The notes: generated by a model from the letters alone, not told the origin. Shown: positions 47,301 to 55,576, counted from the stretch's first letter. The stretch: DNA of 64,000 nucleotides from JADJXV01 sp964527785 (GCA_964527785.1 CAZGNO010000005.1:1-64000); one strand, 5' to 3'. Numbers and translations: made by a program.

Positions 47301-49384
47301 CAAAGGGCTATGAAGATTTTAGGCGTTTGGAAAATGTAGCGGATTTTCAATCCGGTGAAAAGCGAATTTTGATTGGAACTATAAATTCAGGTGGTACGGG
47401 TGTAAATCTCGATGATCAAATAGGAAATGCACCCAGAACTATCATCGTGCTGACCGCTCCGCTCAGTTTCATTCAAATCATGCAACTTATCGGGCGTATT
47501 GTCCGTGCGAATACTAAGAGCCGTAGCCGTGTGTACTTCTATTTTGCTAAAACGGATCACCCTGATAAAAAAGAAGCCAAGATTATCATTGAATCATGGT
47601 TAAAGAACCTTTTGGGCAATAAGTTCCGAACTCTCAAAGCGGCTGTGAAGGGCGAAATTGGAGTTCTTGATCCTGACATGGTGGAAAGAATGGAAGCCGG
47701 AGGCGCAAGTGCTGTAGCTGAAGGTGCAGAAATGACCGTAGCCACACCTAATGAGCATTCCATGTACACAAAGACGGCTCGTGTCATACAAGGATGGTTT
47801 CTGCCAAGTAAAATACCAATGGCTGTGGAGCGTGCCGGTAATTCGCGCCAACATTTCGTATATATCAAAGGGAAATCCAAACTTGATTTGGATACATGGG
47901 CTGAGGCAAATAAAGAGTTTATTTCCAAGTGGCAACTTGAAAAGAATTTCGACACTTCATATCGTCGCTTTAATGGCAGTCATTACGGACGGGAATTTAA
48001 CACAAGTGATTCTAAAAATTGGAAAGAATCCTATGATCTCTGGAATGCACTTTTGAATGTGGTCAAGCCGGAAGAGTTCCAATACATCACAAGCGAATCG
48101 GCTCAGTACGTTTTAGGAGAGGAAGTAACGGCTACAACCGATATTATTATGACCGGTACGAAGAAAGGTGAAAAAGGAATAATTACGGCAATCCTTAAAA
48201 ATGTAGTCGGAACTAACAAATCCGGTGACATTTACCGGTACGAATATGATGTAATGTTCAATGGTAGGACGGCAAATAACCTTCCCCCTTGGGAAGTGAC
48301 CAAAGAACGCGAAGATGATGAACTGCCCGTACCTATGCCCCAATACAAGACTGGTGACATTTACTATAAGTTTCACTCAACAACAGATAGCGGGTATAAG
48401 TACATTAAAATCACAGCACTATTGTATAATGGAGACGGTTCGATTTCGTATGAAGTTGGGACTGATTACGGATTAAGTAAAACGAGCTTTTTGGAAAATA
48501 TCAAAGCAAAAAAACATTATCAAAGTTTTATTTCAGGTGAAGATGATCTCACTGAGCGTATTAAAAGAGATGAATTGAATTTGTATCGTCCTGAAACGGC
48601 TCTTTCCGGTTTGGCTGAGGTGTATGAAATGCCAGTTCCATCAAAAGCAATTGTACCGGTGCAAATCTACGATATGCAACCGGCAAAAGCTGAAATTCAC
48701 ACACAAGAGGTTCAGAGTGATGGGAAAGAAATAACACCGGAGGATTTGGGCTTCTACGATTATAAAACAATTATGAATGCCCGTCCTAATCATGTACAAC
48801 TTGATAGGACGTATCTTCTTTTGGAGAAAATTTCGCTCCCTTGTCAAATTTTGATTCACGGGAAACAAGGTTCGGGCAAATCGTCACTTGGTATGATTCT
48901 GTCTGAAGATGTGAGCAAGCATGGCAAAGTATTGCATTTGCTCAAAGATGAAAAGTATAAATCAGGTCGTATCGGGCAAATGTTGGGACGATTGAATATA
49001 GATGCTCGAAATATAATGTTCAATTTCAAGATGGATTACAACCGTTTACGTGAATTCTTGTTGAATAATCCTGATATTGAATTTGTAGTGATTGACAGTA
49101 TCAACGAAATGCAAGTTCAGGAAGAACACATAGTGAATTTGCTCAATGAGTTCCCCGATATTAGTTTCATCTTGATTGCTCAGTCAACCAAGGACGGTAA
49201 GAATCACAGCGGATTTCAAAACTTGGCGTATAAAGTTGATACCGAAATTCAAGTTGCAAAACGTGTCGCAATAGCGAAAAAGCATCGAGACGGACCGTCG
49301 GACGTGGAGTTTTCGATTTTGGATACACAGAACCAACGGCAATTGAAAAAGCCGATTGTTTTTAATGGTTTACGATTAGCGTAA
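44360..49384 (+). CDS. DNA methyltransferase / SF2 helicase / RecA-like ATPase fusion (DarB- or Strawberry-notch-like)
   Basis: 1674 residues with three enzymatic parts. (1) About 190-390: an N6-adenine methyltransferase, with DYFPTPPDVVEKVL, RILEPSAGKGNIAD (motif I, near 219) and IVMNPPYMQG (motif IV, near 293). (2) About 450-1090: a helicase of the Strawberry-notch/SNF2 group, with EDGTGAGKTIQML (Walker A, near 485), IFDEGHKIKN (near 734), FATATP (near 771) and MQLIGRIVRANTKS (motif VI, near 1042). (3) About 1470-1674: a RecA/RadA-like ATPase, with IHGKQGSGKSSLGM and FVVIDSINEM. Parts 1 and 2 resemble phage P1 DarB, an antirestriction protein packaged with DNA; the ATPase fusion is extra. 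Coupled to the DUF2958 gene. Confidence 0.85.
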   Translation: MIGDFIDDKGQYEQLLDSYIQYSDVFEPDEIVALNSVFENGMKFFGIERTLPELISAPVVKKSATVFSPEEYADIIHNDFLQAKVREMELELSDLRQQIEKLDIPPKSWEGTKKEWKDSKKKKRNMLSEKRDNLSQQITRTKNDDLTEKEKTLLDSQIQERYKATSGLITEEELERYIKHLEAISFEKVKGLDYFPTPPDVVEKVLDKAQLKANQRILEPSAGKGNIADAVRSRMGNSVKIDVCELSDHNRKILELKGYTVVSQDFLEYGVKDRTKTGLPIMDEKIKYDRIVMNPPYMQGVDWAHIQHAFAMLKPNGILVAVVPGKSYIGLGREATEKRLFIEANDGTIDIIPASEYNQQMEFTSLSIDIGIVTMFKKVREEFVSSGTRGDLESDSKYQELPKTGSIEMPERPKTKVDTQYVKPEIVMASAHLVPPESSIPDYVGRIRSTKLVSSLFAHQRYGANLAIHALISKNTGNGFLLEDGTGAGKTIQMLTVAAYMYQEYKMPIVLFTTDDRVIKTSFMQDGMKMGFPVPEYTPVDKLTKHPPRPKNYTGLYDKIEPVERLKTVLQDELPPIFFGDERSFYLKDGINIFKYTSLSNIKVSEENNKGKAKANAESNHKFWTKIYQKGRAEIKGKHFDFLGKVFNGELPKSQDDKYSLWGDLIQAAELDDTFQLQNQYAELFGRLDANNMRIDMPSTEEASRNYVLALDRFETAIKTTLTDVINKTSLVIFDEGHKIKNLLLGMDKQAGRAFYAKFITDNAKRIMFATATPCDRPYDILYLKRIGLFQDDEDFKRRMGLIGIYYEPAKLNSRGEIVQRGKWKTSKDEESQAFSNFQLSLLFDFATRKGCMIRREIQYTNLEANFVDVVIPHSVKYELDAITESLTTIDDKGRRRVNKLKQMQRHMELIEGYKIDEAIETTKREIAEGRNVLIFTSYVDEGDEERVEDDSLKLGTVRILKNKLSKLFGEDQVGVLVSATKGYEDFRRLENVADFQSGEKRILIGTINSGGTGVNLDDQIGNAPRTIIVLTAPLSFIQIMQLIGRIVRANTKSRSRVYFYFAKTDHPDKKEAKIIIESWLKNLLGNKFRTLKAAVKGEIGVLDPDMVERMEAGGASAVAEGAEMTVATPNEHSMYTKTARVIQGWFLPSKIPMAVERAGNSRQHFVYIKGKSKLDLDTWAEANKEFISKWQLEKNFDTSYRRFNGSHYGREFNTSDSKNWKESYDLWNALLNVVKPEEFQYITSESAQYVLGEEVTATTDIIMTGTKKGEKGIITAILKNVVGTNKSGDIYRYEYDVMFNGRTANNLPPWEVTKEREDDELPVPMPQYKTGDIYYKFHSTTDSGYKYIKITALLYNGDGSISYEVGTDYGLSKTSFLENIKAKKHYQSFISGEDDLTERIKRDELNLYRPETALSGLAEVYEMPVPSKAIVPVQIYDMQPAKAEIHTQEVQSDGKEITPEDLGFYDYKTIMNARPNHVQLDRTYLLLEKISLPCQILIHGKQGSGKSSLGMILSEDVSKHGKVLHLLKDEKYKSGRIGQMLGRLNIDARNIMFNFKMDYNRLREFLLNNPDIEFVVIDSINEMQVQEEHIVNLLNEFPDISFILIAQSTKDGKNHSGFQNLAYKVDTEIQVAKRVAIAKKHRDGPSDVEFSILDTQNQRQLKKPIVFNGLRLA

Positions 49385-49413
49385 TTGTTTTAATTTTTTT
49401 TATAGGGATATTT

Positions 49414-49671
49414 ATGTCATTGAATTGTAATTGCCCTGAATGCCAAAGCAAAGGCGTGTCGGGCTTGAATTGTGGAGGGAATTACCCTCCGACGGACGGA
49501 ACAGGAGTTTCGGGGCTTGCCGATGGTGGATTGAACGTTAATTTGATGGGTACGGTGACGGGTGGAGCGATTGGTTTGGGTTTAGGGTATATATTCGGTT
49601 GGGATATGAAGCTTTCAACGGCTGTAGGAGCTATTACGGGTGGTTTTGTCCTGCCTTCCATGTATAGTTGA
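49414..49671 (+). CDS. Small glycine-rich membrane protein with cysteine N-terminus
   Basis: 85 residues. CNCPECQSKGVSGLNCGG is a compact cysteine cluster, GTGVSGLADGG repeats the GVSGL motif found in neighbouring proteins, and the rest is two glycine-rich hydrophobic segments (VTGGAIGLGLGYIFG, TAVGAITGGFVLPS). Function unknown; followed by a terminator. Confidence 0.6.
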   Translation: MSLNCNCPECQSKGVSGLNCGGNYPPTDGTGVSGLADGGLNVNLMGTVTGGAIGLGLGYIFGWDMKLSTAVGAITGGFVLPSMYS

Positions 49672-49694
49672 TTTTGCTCAGTCGAACATTTTAG

Positions 49695-49723
49695 AAAAGC
49701 TCCCAGCTGGGGGCTTTTTTTTT
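49695..49723 (+). terminator. Rho-independent terminator
   Basis: AAAAGCTCCC pairs with GGGGGCTTTT (one wobble) over a 4-base loop, followed by a run of T. It ends the DUF2958/helicase operon. Confidence 0.85.
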
Positions 49724-49794
49724 GTCCATACCTGAAAATTTCATTGGTTTGTAGTAAGTTTGCAAACAACATTCACTACTGCAGATTAAAGATA

Positions 49795-49998
49795 ATGGCA
49801 AAACAGAGATTCCAAATAGATGATGAGGTTATGGTTTCGATGAAACAAGAAACAAAAACTACTATGTACGTTGGGATTGTTATGGGTTTTACCAAAATCG
49901 GACTTGTAAAAGTGAAGTCGAAAAATACCGGTCGCGTAAAATGTCATGCGTCGAGAAATGTTGTAAATATGCGTTTCCATATATTTGAAAATAAATGA
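49795..49998 (+). CDS. Small SH3/KOW-like protein
   Basis: 67 residues from ATG 49795. FQIDDEVMVSMKQETKTTMY followed by VGIVMGFTKIGLVKVKSKNT has the spacing of a small SH3-like barrel similar to the N-terminus of the DUF2958 protein. Function unknown. Confidence 0.55.
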   Translation: MAKQRFQIDDEVMVSMKQETKTTMYVGIVMGFTKIGLVKVKSKNTGRVKCHASRNVVNMRFHIFENK

Positions 49999-50007
49999 GG
50001 TTATGAG

Positions 50008-50235
50008 ATGCCAAAGATTATTGAACAAACGCCTACAACACGATTTGAGCGTTTTTGTCTGTATTTTATCAAAATACAGTATGTTGAAAATACTAATTTG
50101 AATATTGGTATGTTCTACAAGATGTTCAAGGGTAAACGTTTCATAATAAATTATGTTCGTCCTACATTTAGAGGTGTAAATTTTGGAATCCAACTTGACC
50201 CTACAAAGAAGGTTGAACCTATTGCTATAGATTAA
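50008..50235 (+). CDS. Small unknown protein
   Basis: 75 residues, basic, with MFYKMFKGKRFIINYVRP. Preceded by GAGGTTATGAG-type ribosome site. No family recognised. Confidence 0.5.
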   Translation: MPKIIEQTPTTRFERFCLYFIKIQYVENTNLNIGMFYKMFKGKRFIINYVRPTFRGVNFGIQLDPTKKVEPIAID

Positions 50236-50239
50236 CATT

Positions 50240-50551
50240 ATGGAAGATGTTTTGTTAAAACAGGTGATACCTGAGTACAAAAAGAATTGGATGTATTATA
50301 AAGGTGATGCGTTCCGAGTTAATGAAAAATACTACTTGGTTCATGAAACATACGCTTATTACGGTATGATGAGAACAACAGACCAAAAGAATCGCCCGCC
50401 GGACATGGATATTGCCGAAGCTGAATCGAAAGGATTGATTGAAGAGTTTTTAGTGATTCCAATGAGAAAAGCAGTAGGTCAAAGAGAAAACAACGTCGAA
50501 ATACTACTGATAGAATCCCATAACGACATGGAGAATGCAAATGGATATTAG
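50240..50551 (+). CDS. Small unknown protein
   Basis: 103 residues, Tyr-rich N-terminal half (YKKNWMYYKGDAFRVNEKYY), acidic C-terminal half. Starts 4 bases after its neighbour and overlaps the next start. No family recognised. Confidence 0.5.
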   Translation: MEDVLLKQVIPEYKKNWMYYKGDAFRVNEKYYLVHETYAYYGMMRTTDQKNRPPDMDIAEAESKGLIEEFLVIPMRKAVGQRENNVEILLIESHNDMENANGY

Positions 50552-51002
50552 AATAGTCTTTTTCGATCCAATACGTGATGACGAATATGAGAAGCGGCGA
50601 TATGATAGAGCTGTGGCGGATTTGGCGAAAAATGGAAAAATATCGAAAGAAAATAGTCGCGCCAATTTCCAAGACAAGAAAATAGTCGAAAAGAATGACG
50701 AGCATTGCGCAATTATACATTGGGAGTTTTCTTTCTTACCCAGGATTAATGAACGAATTAACATTGACCTGCTTAGTAGTGATTTACAATGGAGTGATAA
50801 CAAGCAATTGTTTGCAAATCACAAGTATTCAAATCAATACTACCCTAATTGGTATGTAATAGATGTTAGTTATCAACAAATTGCAGGGATAATAATCCCT
50901 TGTTTGATTTTGGTTAATGAGTTTTTTGAACAAATACGAGATAACCTCATTACCGGAGCGTTCTATTATAATGACGAACAATATTATAAAAGAATAGACT
51001 AA
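50541..51002 (+). CDS. Small unknown protein
   Basis: 153 residues from ATG 50541, which has GGAGA at the better distance than the ATG 6 bases earlier. Contains charged EKRRYDRAVADLAKNGKISK and a hydrophobic YVIDVSYQQIAGIIIPCLIL. No family recognised. Confidence 0.5.
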   Translation: MDIRIVFFDPIRDDEYEKRRYDRAVADLAKNGKISKENSRANFQDKKIVEKNDEHCAIIHWEFSFLPRINERINIDLLSSDLQWSDNKQLFANHKYSNQYYPNWYVIDVSYQQIAGIIIPCLILVNEFFEQIRDNLITGAFYYNDEQYYKRID

Positions 51003-51038
51003 ACACAAAAGTAAGTTCAATTAATTTTAGTAAATACT

Positions 51039-51359
51039 ATGTCACAAAGAGATACACAATCTGCAACTGAACAAGCAACACCATCCGAACAGGAATTCAT
51101 GCTTTCTGTGGTCAAAGAGGAATATGATGCGGAAATTACTACGCTCTTGGAAGCACAACCGGAGGCGGATAGAGAGCTTCTTCGAGAGAATATCTATGTA
51201 AATCTTCTTGAAATGTATCTGCGTCATAAACTTGGTTTCTTTATTGATCTAAGAGGTGCTAATTTTGCAATAGAGTTTCTCACGAAAGTTGCAAACGATT
51301 TGAATTCAAGAGGTAATATAAATAACAAGAATTTCACGATTTTTTTGGCTTCTGTATAG
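51039..51359 (+). CDS. Small acidic helical protein
   Basis: 106 residues, mostly helical and acidic (QEFMLSVVKEEYDAEITTLL, PEADRELLRENIYVNLLEMY). No catalytic motifs and no family recognised. Confidence 0.5.
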   Translation: MSQRDTQSATEQATPSEQEFMLSVVKEEYDAEITTLLEAQPEADRELLRENIYVNLLEMYLRHKLGFFIDLRGANFAIEFLTKVANDLNSRGNINNKNFTIFLASV

Positions 51360-51370
51360 GTTCAGCGTTT

Positions 51371-51736
51371 ATGTTTGCAAACAGGAACACAGTATTCTAC
51401 ACTAATGTATCTGAGATTGACAAACGAGTAAGTTTGGAACATCGTGGATATGGCTTCAAGTCGTGCGAAGGTGTAAAGCCATTTGTTGCCGGAGATATTT
51501 TCCATGTATTGCCGGAGCTTGTTCTGACTGAACCCGATGATGTTCTAATGTTTGAAGGAATGATAATTCAAAGAGTAACGTATCATAGAGATTTGATTAC
51601 CTTAGAGTTCAATGGTGAGGAATGGATGTTGCGAAGGAAAGATTCAAGTTTGAAGAAATATATTCAATATCGAAAGAAAGAATCAACATTGCTATTGGGG
51701 GAAAGGAATCCTTTTATTAACTACCTGAAAAAATAA
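51371..51736 (+). CDS. Small unknown protein
   Basis: 121 residues, beta-rich middle (FVAGDIFHVLPELVLTEPDD followed by VLMFEGMIIQRVTYHRDLIT). The stop overlaps the next start as TAATG, so translation is coupled to the HD protein. Function unknown. Confidence 0.55.
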   Translation: MFANRNTVFYTNVSEIDKRVSLEHRGYGFKSCEGVKPFVAGDIFHVLPELVLTEPDDVLMFEGMIIQRVTYHRDLITLEFNGEEWMLRRKDSSLKKYIQYRKKESTLLLGERNPFINYLKK

Positions 51737-52353
51737 TGCTTGAAGAACTTTTTTTAGAACTGACCGGTAAATATACCAAAGACAGCTCGTTGTGTTATTC
51801 CCTATGGAAAGAAATACAAAAGAATTATTCGAATAATTCCCGCTCTTATCATACCCTTACCCATCTCGAAAACCTACTGAAGGAACTGACTGAGGCAAAA
51901 AAATACATCAAGGATTGGGATACAATCCTCTTCACTCTGTTTTATCACGATGCTGTTTATGTTCCCTCACGGACGGACAATGAGGAAAGAAGTGCAAGTT
52001 TGGCCAGGGAGCGGTTGCAATCCATTGGATACCCAGCTCTTAAAATGGAAAAGTGCGCTCTGCAAATCTTAGCTACAAAAGACCATTCAAGAAGCCGTGA
52101 CGATGATACTAATTTCTTTAACGATGCTGATTTGTCAATTTTGGGACAGAATTCAAAAGAATACTCCGATTACTGCGAACAAATACAATATGAATATTCG
52201 CAGTATTCCGATGAAGAATATAGGCAGGGGCGGGAAAAAGTTGTTCGTTACTTTTTGGATATGGAGGATATTTACAAAACATATTATTTTGGTCAGAAAT
52301 ACGAACATCCGGCACGAATCAACTTAATTCGGGAACTTCAACGGATTTCATAA
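51736..52353 (+). CDS. HD-superfamily phosphohydrolase (COG4339-like)
   Basis: 205 residues. The metal-binding HD pattern is YHTLTHL (about 39-45), FTLFYHDAVYVPSRTDNEER and DADLSILG (about 128), as in the predicted metal-dependent COG4339 family. KVVRYFLDMEDIYKTYYF completes the family C-terminus. Such enzymes act on nucleotides or phosphate esters; the substrate is unknown. It is the last rightward gene, just before a bidirectional terminator. Degrading a host nucleotide signal is possible but untested. Confidence 0.82.
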   Translation: MLEELFLELTGKYTKDSSLCYSLWKEIQKNYSNNSRSYHTLTHLENLLKELTEAKKYIKDWDTILFTLFYHDAVYVPSRTDNEERSASLARERLQSIGYPALKMEKCALQILATKDHSRSRDDDTNFFNDADLSILGQNSKEYSDYCEQIQYEYSQYSDEEYRQGREKVVRYFLDMEDIYKTYYFGQKYEHPARINLIRELQRIS

Positions 52354-52359
52354 ACTAAA

Positions 52360-52396
52360 AACAGAAAACGCCCTTTGTCCAATGGCGTTTTCTGTT
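52360..52396. terminator. Bidirectional terminator between convergent gene blocks
   Basis: AACAGAAAACGCC pairs exactly with GGCGTTTTCTGTT across an 11-base loop. It ends rightward transcription from the HD gene and leftward transcription from the gene at 52436. Confidence 0.88.
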
Positions 52397-52435
52397 AATT
52401 GTGAGGATCATTTCCGATGTTCTTCGACCGGCGTT

Positions 52436-52687
52436 TTACTTTGTCTTGTTTTTCGGCGGTCTCCCTGCCTTTTTCTTCTCCGGTTGCCCGCTTGCGTCTT
52501 CTTTGGCGAATGGATTGCCCTTTGCCCTCCCACTGACCTGTGTAACGGCAGGAAGCCCGTCTAAAACGTTTTGTGTGCGTTTATTGATTGAATTTGCAAG
52601 ATTGATTGATTCACTCGTCCTACTTGCAAAAAAACCGTCTTTCAAAATGTCGTCTCGTAGTTGTTCTACGGCTGTTGATGCGTTCAT
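52436..52687 (-). CDS. Small protein with C-terminal AT-hook-like motif
   Basis: 83 residues. A helical N-terminal part (STAVEQLRDDILKDGFFASR) is followed by a basic tail KKKAGRPPKNKTK with the GRP core of AT-hooks. GGAG precedes the ATG. Last gene of the leftward block; DNA binding is likely. Confidence 0.6.
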   Translation of the reverse strand: MNASTAVEQLRDDILKDGFFASRTSESINLANSINKRTQNVLDGLPAVTQVSGRAKGNPFAKEDASGQPEKKKAGRPPKNKTK

Positions 52688-52751
52688 AAGTATATCTCCA
52701 TGTAAAAAATAAATGATAAAATTAGATTGTTGATCCTCACAACTTTCTAAA

Positions 52752-53009
52752 TTAGTAAACCATATCTTTCGGTCTTAATCCTGATCCGTGATAGTCTTGC
52801 AGAGCCGAATGCAGAATAGAGGCGTGTTTACCGTCGAACTCAAAAGTATCCTCTGTCCCGTCATTAAATACATACGTTAGGGACTCACCGTCGTATGTAT
52901 ATGTTTTCACAAAAGAGAGATCGCAATAGTGCGTCAAATCTTCCTCCGGTATCTCAATAATAATACCGCTCTCTACTTTCTTGCTACGTGTGTACAATGC
53001 TTTTGCCAT
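52752..53009 (-). CDS. KTSC-like small protein
   Basis: 85 residues from ATG 53009, with GGAGG upstream. ESLTYVFNDGTEDTFEFDGK resembles the small KTSC-type domain (a Y-x-F-x-x-G pattern in an ~60-residue protein), though the KTSC residues are not exact. Function unknown. Confidence 0.5.
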   Translation of the reverse strand: MAKALYTRSKKVESGIIIEIPEEDLTHYCDLSFVKTYTYDGESLTYVFNDGTEDTFEFDGKHASILHSALQDYHGSGLRPKDMVY

Positions 53010-53037
53010 TGTTCTATTCCTCCAAATAGTTAAAAAA

Positions 53038-53361
53038 TTAGCCCCACTCCATAAATTTAATTTCAATAATATTTTCAGTGTTGAAGTTGTTTGTCATTCT
53101 TTGTAATCGCTCTCTAATTTCATTATAAAATTTACTGTTGAAACGAGCAATGAATAGACGGTTTTTTGTAAAGAGTTTCTCGTCTTCTGATTCGTCTCTT
53201 TTGCCTTGCTGATATTCAGGATAATTCCAATAACTTATCCATGTTACTTTTTTACCTGTTATATTACTCCAATGCCAGAAGCAAATATAAAAAGCCATGC
53301 ATCGTTCAAATTCATCTTCATTTGTTGGCTTTATTGTTATTTCAATCCTCTCTAAGTTCAT
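53038..53361 (-). CDS. Small unknown protein
   Basis: 107 residues, Trp-rich in the first half (CFWHWSNITGKKVTWISYWN). Starts by ATGA overlap with the upstream gene and has AGGAG. No family recognised. Confidence 0.5.
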   Translation of the reverse strand: MNLERIEITIKPTNEDEFERCMAFYICFWHWSNITGKKVTWISYWNYPEYQQGKRDESEDEKLFTKNRLFIARFNSKFYNEIRERLQRMTNNFNTENIIEIKFMEWG

Positions 53362-53678
53362 GCGTTAATCTCCTGAAAATCTATTTTCCTAAAATTCGTA
53401 AATCGCACAAATTCAACATCCTTTAACAACTGCTGTTTGAGTTCCTCAATTGACGTGAAATATCCATTGTCGTAATCTTTCCCATGATGATAAAAAACAC
53501 AAAAAGTATTAGGTGAAAGTTCAAAGGTCAATCCAAACACCTCAGAAGTTAATCCTCTCTGAATAACTGATTTGACAAGTTCGCCTTGATACCAAACTGC
53601 TGATCCATTATTGAGAAGTTCAATAAGATGCTTACCCACTTTGTCAATGAACTTTCTTCTTTGCCGGTAAATGTTCAT
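53358..53678 (-). CDS. Small unknown protein
   Basis: 106 residues from ATG 53678, overlapping the ASCH gene stop as ATGA. Helical start (YRQRRKFIDKVGKHLIELLN) and a beta-rich middle (LTFELSPNTFCVFYHHGKD). Function unknown; coupled to both neighbours. Confidence 0.55.
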   Translation of the reverse strand: MNIYRQRRKFIDKVGKHLIELLNNGSAVWYQGELVKSVIQRGLTSEVFGLTFELSPNTFCVFYHHGKDYDNGYFTSIEELKQQLLKDVEFVRFTNFRKIDFQEINA

Positions 53679-54526
53679 TGTAACCACCTTACCTTAACTA
53701 CCCACTTGTCATTCAAATCCTGCCATCTGTCCGAGCCGATTCGGATTTGTTTATTGCGGATAAGTCCTAACGTGCCTTCTGCAATAGGACCGCGTCCAAG
53801 TATCGGTGATAAAAGTATTTCAGCTCTGACATTGTCAATGCCGCTCTTAATGATTGTTGAGCCGTCGAGAATACCTGCTTTAGAAAGTATTGCACGGGTA
53901 TAATGGTTGTGTCTTACGGTGAGAGGGCAAATAAATATATCTTCAGCTTTTAGAGCATGTCCCAATCTCTTTTCCATGCAATCCATACAGAGCATTTTTT
54001 TACCTACACCATATCGTTCCCAAAGTTCATGTTTGACCATGTAATAGTGTTTACCGCAGTTTTCTAATTTTTGAAAATCTGTATTAAAACCACAATCCAT
54101 ACATAGCCGATGTTCGTTAAAGAGGTTGTCAACTTCAAACTCAATTTCTTTGGGAACATCAAAGAAATTAAGTTTGCCGGTACAAGGTACAAACGGTTCA
54201 TAACCTCGAATGTCCGGTAATGCTTCACTGTTTTCGAGAACAAAAGCGTAGTCTCCGGCATACCAAGCTGATTGATGGAATGAAACACAATCCACTATGT
54301 TTGTTCTTCCGATTATTCCGCCACAATAAAAATTATCCTTGCCGGTTGCGTCGGTGAGTAATCCAAAGTTTTCCTGCACCCATAACAATCCCTTTTTGTC
54401 AAAGTTTTGGGAAGCATGGATAAGGAACTGACCACGAAATTTTGTGTTCCAAGTTCTGTTTTCAAGTGGTTTTGCTCCGTTGGCTATTAGGAACGCCCAT
54501 GGCTGTTTAATGGAGAGTGATTTCAT
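53675..54526 (-). CDS. ASCH-domain protein with cysteine cluster
   Basis: 283 residues from ATG 54526; a longer reading overlapping the next gene is rejected. MKSLSIKQPWAFLIANGAKP followed by LENRTWNTKFRGQFLIHASQ is a clear ASCH start, and GGIIGRTNIVDCV and DYAFVLENSEAL continue it. The C-terminal half has CMDCGF and, after GVGKKMLCMDCMEKRLG, a second CxxC pair that probably binds zinc. ASCH domains bind RNA or act on modified nucleosides. Substrate unknown. Confidence 0.85.
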   Translation of the reverse strand: MKSLSIKQPWAFLIANGAKPLENRTWNTKFRGQFLIHASQNFDKKGLLWVQENFGLLTDATGKDNFYCGGIIGRTNIVDCVSFHQSAWYAGDYAFVLENSEALPDIRGYEPFVPCTGKLNFFDVPKEIEFEVDNLFNEHRLCMDCGFNTDFQKLENCGKHYYMVKHELWERYGVGKKMLCMDCMEKRLGHALKAEDIFICPLTVRHNHYTRAILSKAGILDGSTIIKSGIDNVRAEILLSPILGRGPIAEGTLGLIRNKQIRIGSDRWQDLNDKWVVKVRWLQ

Positions 54527-54528
54527 TG

Positions 54529-54795
54529 TTATTCCGGTAAAGTTTTGATTGTGTCGCCGATGTTGAATTGATTGGAATTGCCGTAGAAATCGTGAGTAAA
54601 GTTTGTTGCGTCTTTGAAGTAATAATGTACTTGCCATGTATTGCCGTATTGATCGGTATGGATTATTTTCCCGCAAACCACATAGGGCTTAGGAGGTGGA
54701 GCCCGCTTCCATCCGTATTTGTAGATTTGAATTCCTATCAATGTCAACAGTATGACAATCAAGGATAAAGGGGCGAATTGAAGTAGAGTTTTCAT
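54529..54795 (-). CDS. Small single-pass membrane protein
   Basis: 88 residues. An N-terminal hydrophobic helix (FAPLSLIVILLTLIGIQIY) and a short soluble domain (TWQVHYYFKDATNFTHDFYG). The stop is 2 bases before the ASCH start. Function unknown. Confidence 0.55.
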   Translation of the reverse strand: MKTLLQFAPLSLIVILLTLIGIQIYKYGWKRAPPPKPYVVCGKIIHTDQYGNTWQVHYYFKDATNFTHDFYGNSNQFNIGDTIKTLPE

Positions 54796-54800
54796 TGTGA

Positions 54801-55556
54801 TTAGGAAAGAAATTTCACTTTATTTTCAATTATCAATTTGAGTGCTTCCGGCTTAACAAAGTCTTTTATCTTTTCGTTCATCATGCAGATTGATTTTATC
54901 AAACCAACAAAAAACTCGGTGACATCTTCTGTATAATCAAGCTCGTGGAAAGTGCTGTCGGGTGGTGGTATCATATTGACAACTGCATCAAGCCATCTAA
55001 GATTTGTGTCGGCTTCTAAGAAAGGACGGCTATATTCACTCTCTTGAGAGAGTCTTTTATGTTCCATTTTTGTTTTACCGCTTTGATAGGCATAGTCTTG
55101 TCTTATAAATGGTTTTGCATATACCAACAATCCATAAGCTGACGGGTGATTTGAACTGCATTCGTTCGTTCCACCGTGCCAAATGGATGGTTCTGAATCT
55201 AATTTACCCGTCCATTGCTTAGTAGCATTAGGTACAATACAGCCGTTTAGATCCAAGGAATAAGAGCATCTTGTCTGAATTACATAGCTAATAACTATCT
55301 TTGATGAAACAAGCTCTCTGCTCATGTATTCTTTGGCTGTGTCTTTTACTTGTTTAACAAGTCCGTCATAGGTGCTATCCTCGAAGTATCCTTTATTTCT
55401 CATGCGATTATGATTTAATGCCACATTCGCGGCAGAAAATAGAGTTACTATGTCGGAAGGTAGTGTAGTTGTGAATGTCCCGTCTTTATTGACATTTACA
55501 TCGTAACTGAAGGAAAATTCTTCAATCTTGATTTTTTCGGTTGCTAATTTTGCCAT
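54801..55556 (-). CDS. Unknown protein
   Basis: 251 residues without signal or membrane segment. Notable parts: SFSYDVNVNKDGTFTTTLPS, CSYSLDLNGCIVPNATKQW, a His/Asn-rich EPSIWHGGTNECSSNHPSAY, and a C-terminal helix. 20 bases from its upstream neighbour and in the same transcript. No family recognised. Confidence 0.55.
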   Translation of the reverse strand: MAKLATEKIKIEEFSFSYDVNVNKDGTFTTTLPSDIVTLFSAANVALNHNRMRNKGYFEDSTYDGLVKQVKDTAKEYMSRELVSSKIVISYVIQTRCSYSLDLNGCIVPNATKQWTGKLDSEPSIWHGGTNECSSNHPSAYGLLVYAKPFIRQDYAYQSGKTKMEHKRLSQESEYSRPFLEADTNLRWLDAVVNMIPPPDSTFHELDYTEDVTEFFVGLIKSICMMNEKIKDFVKPEALKLIIENKVKFLS

Positions 55557-55576
55557 GTGGATTAAAAATTAAGAGT

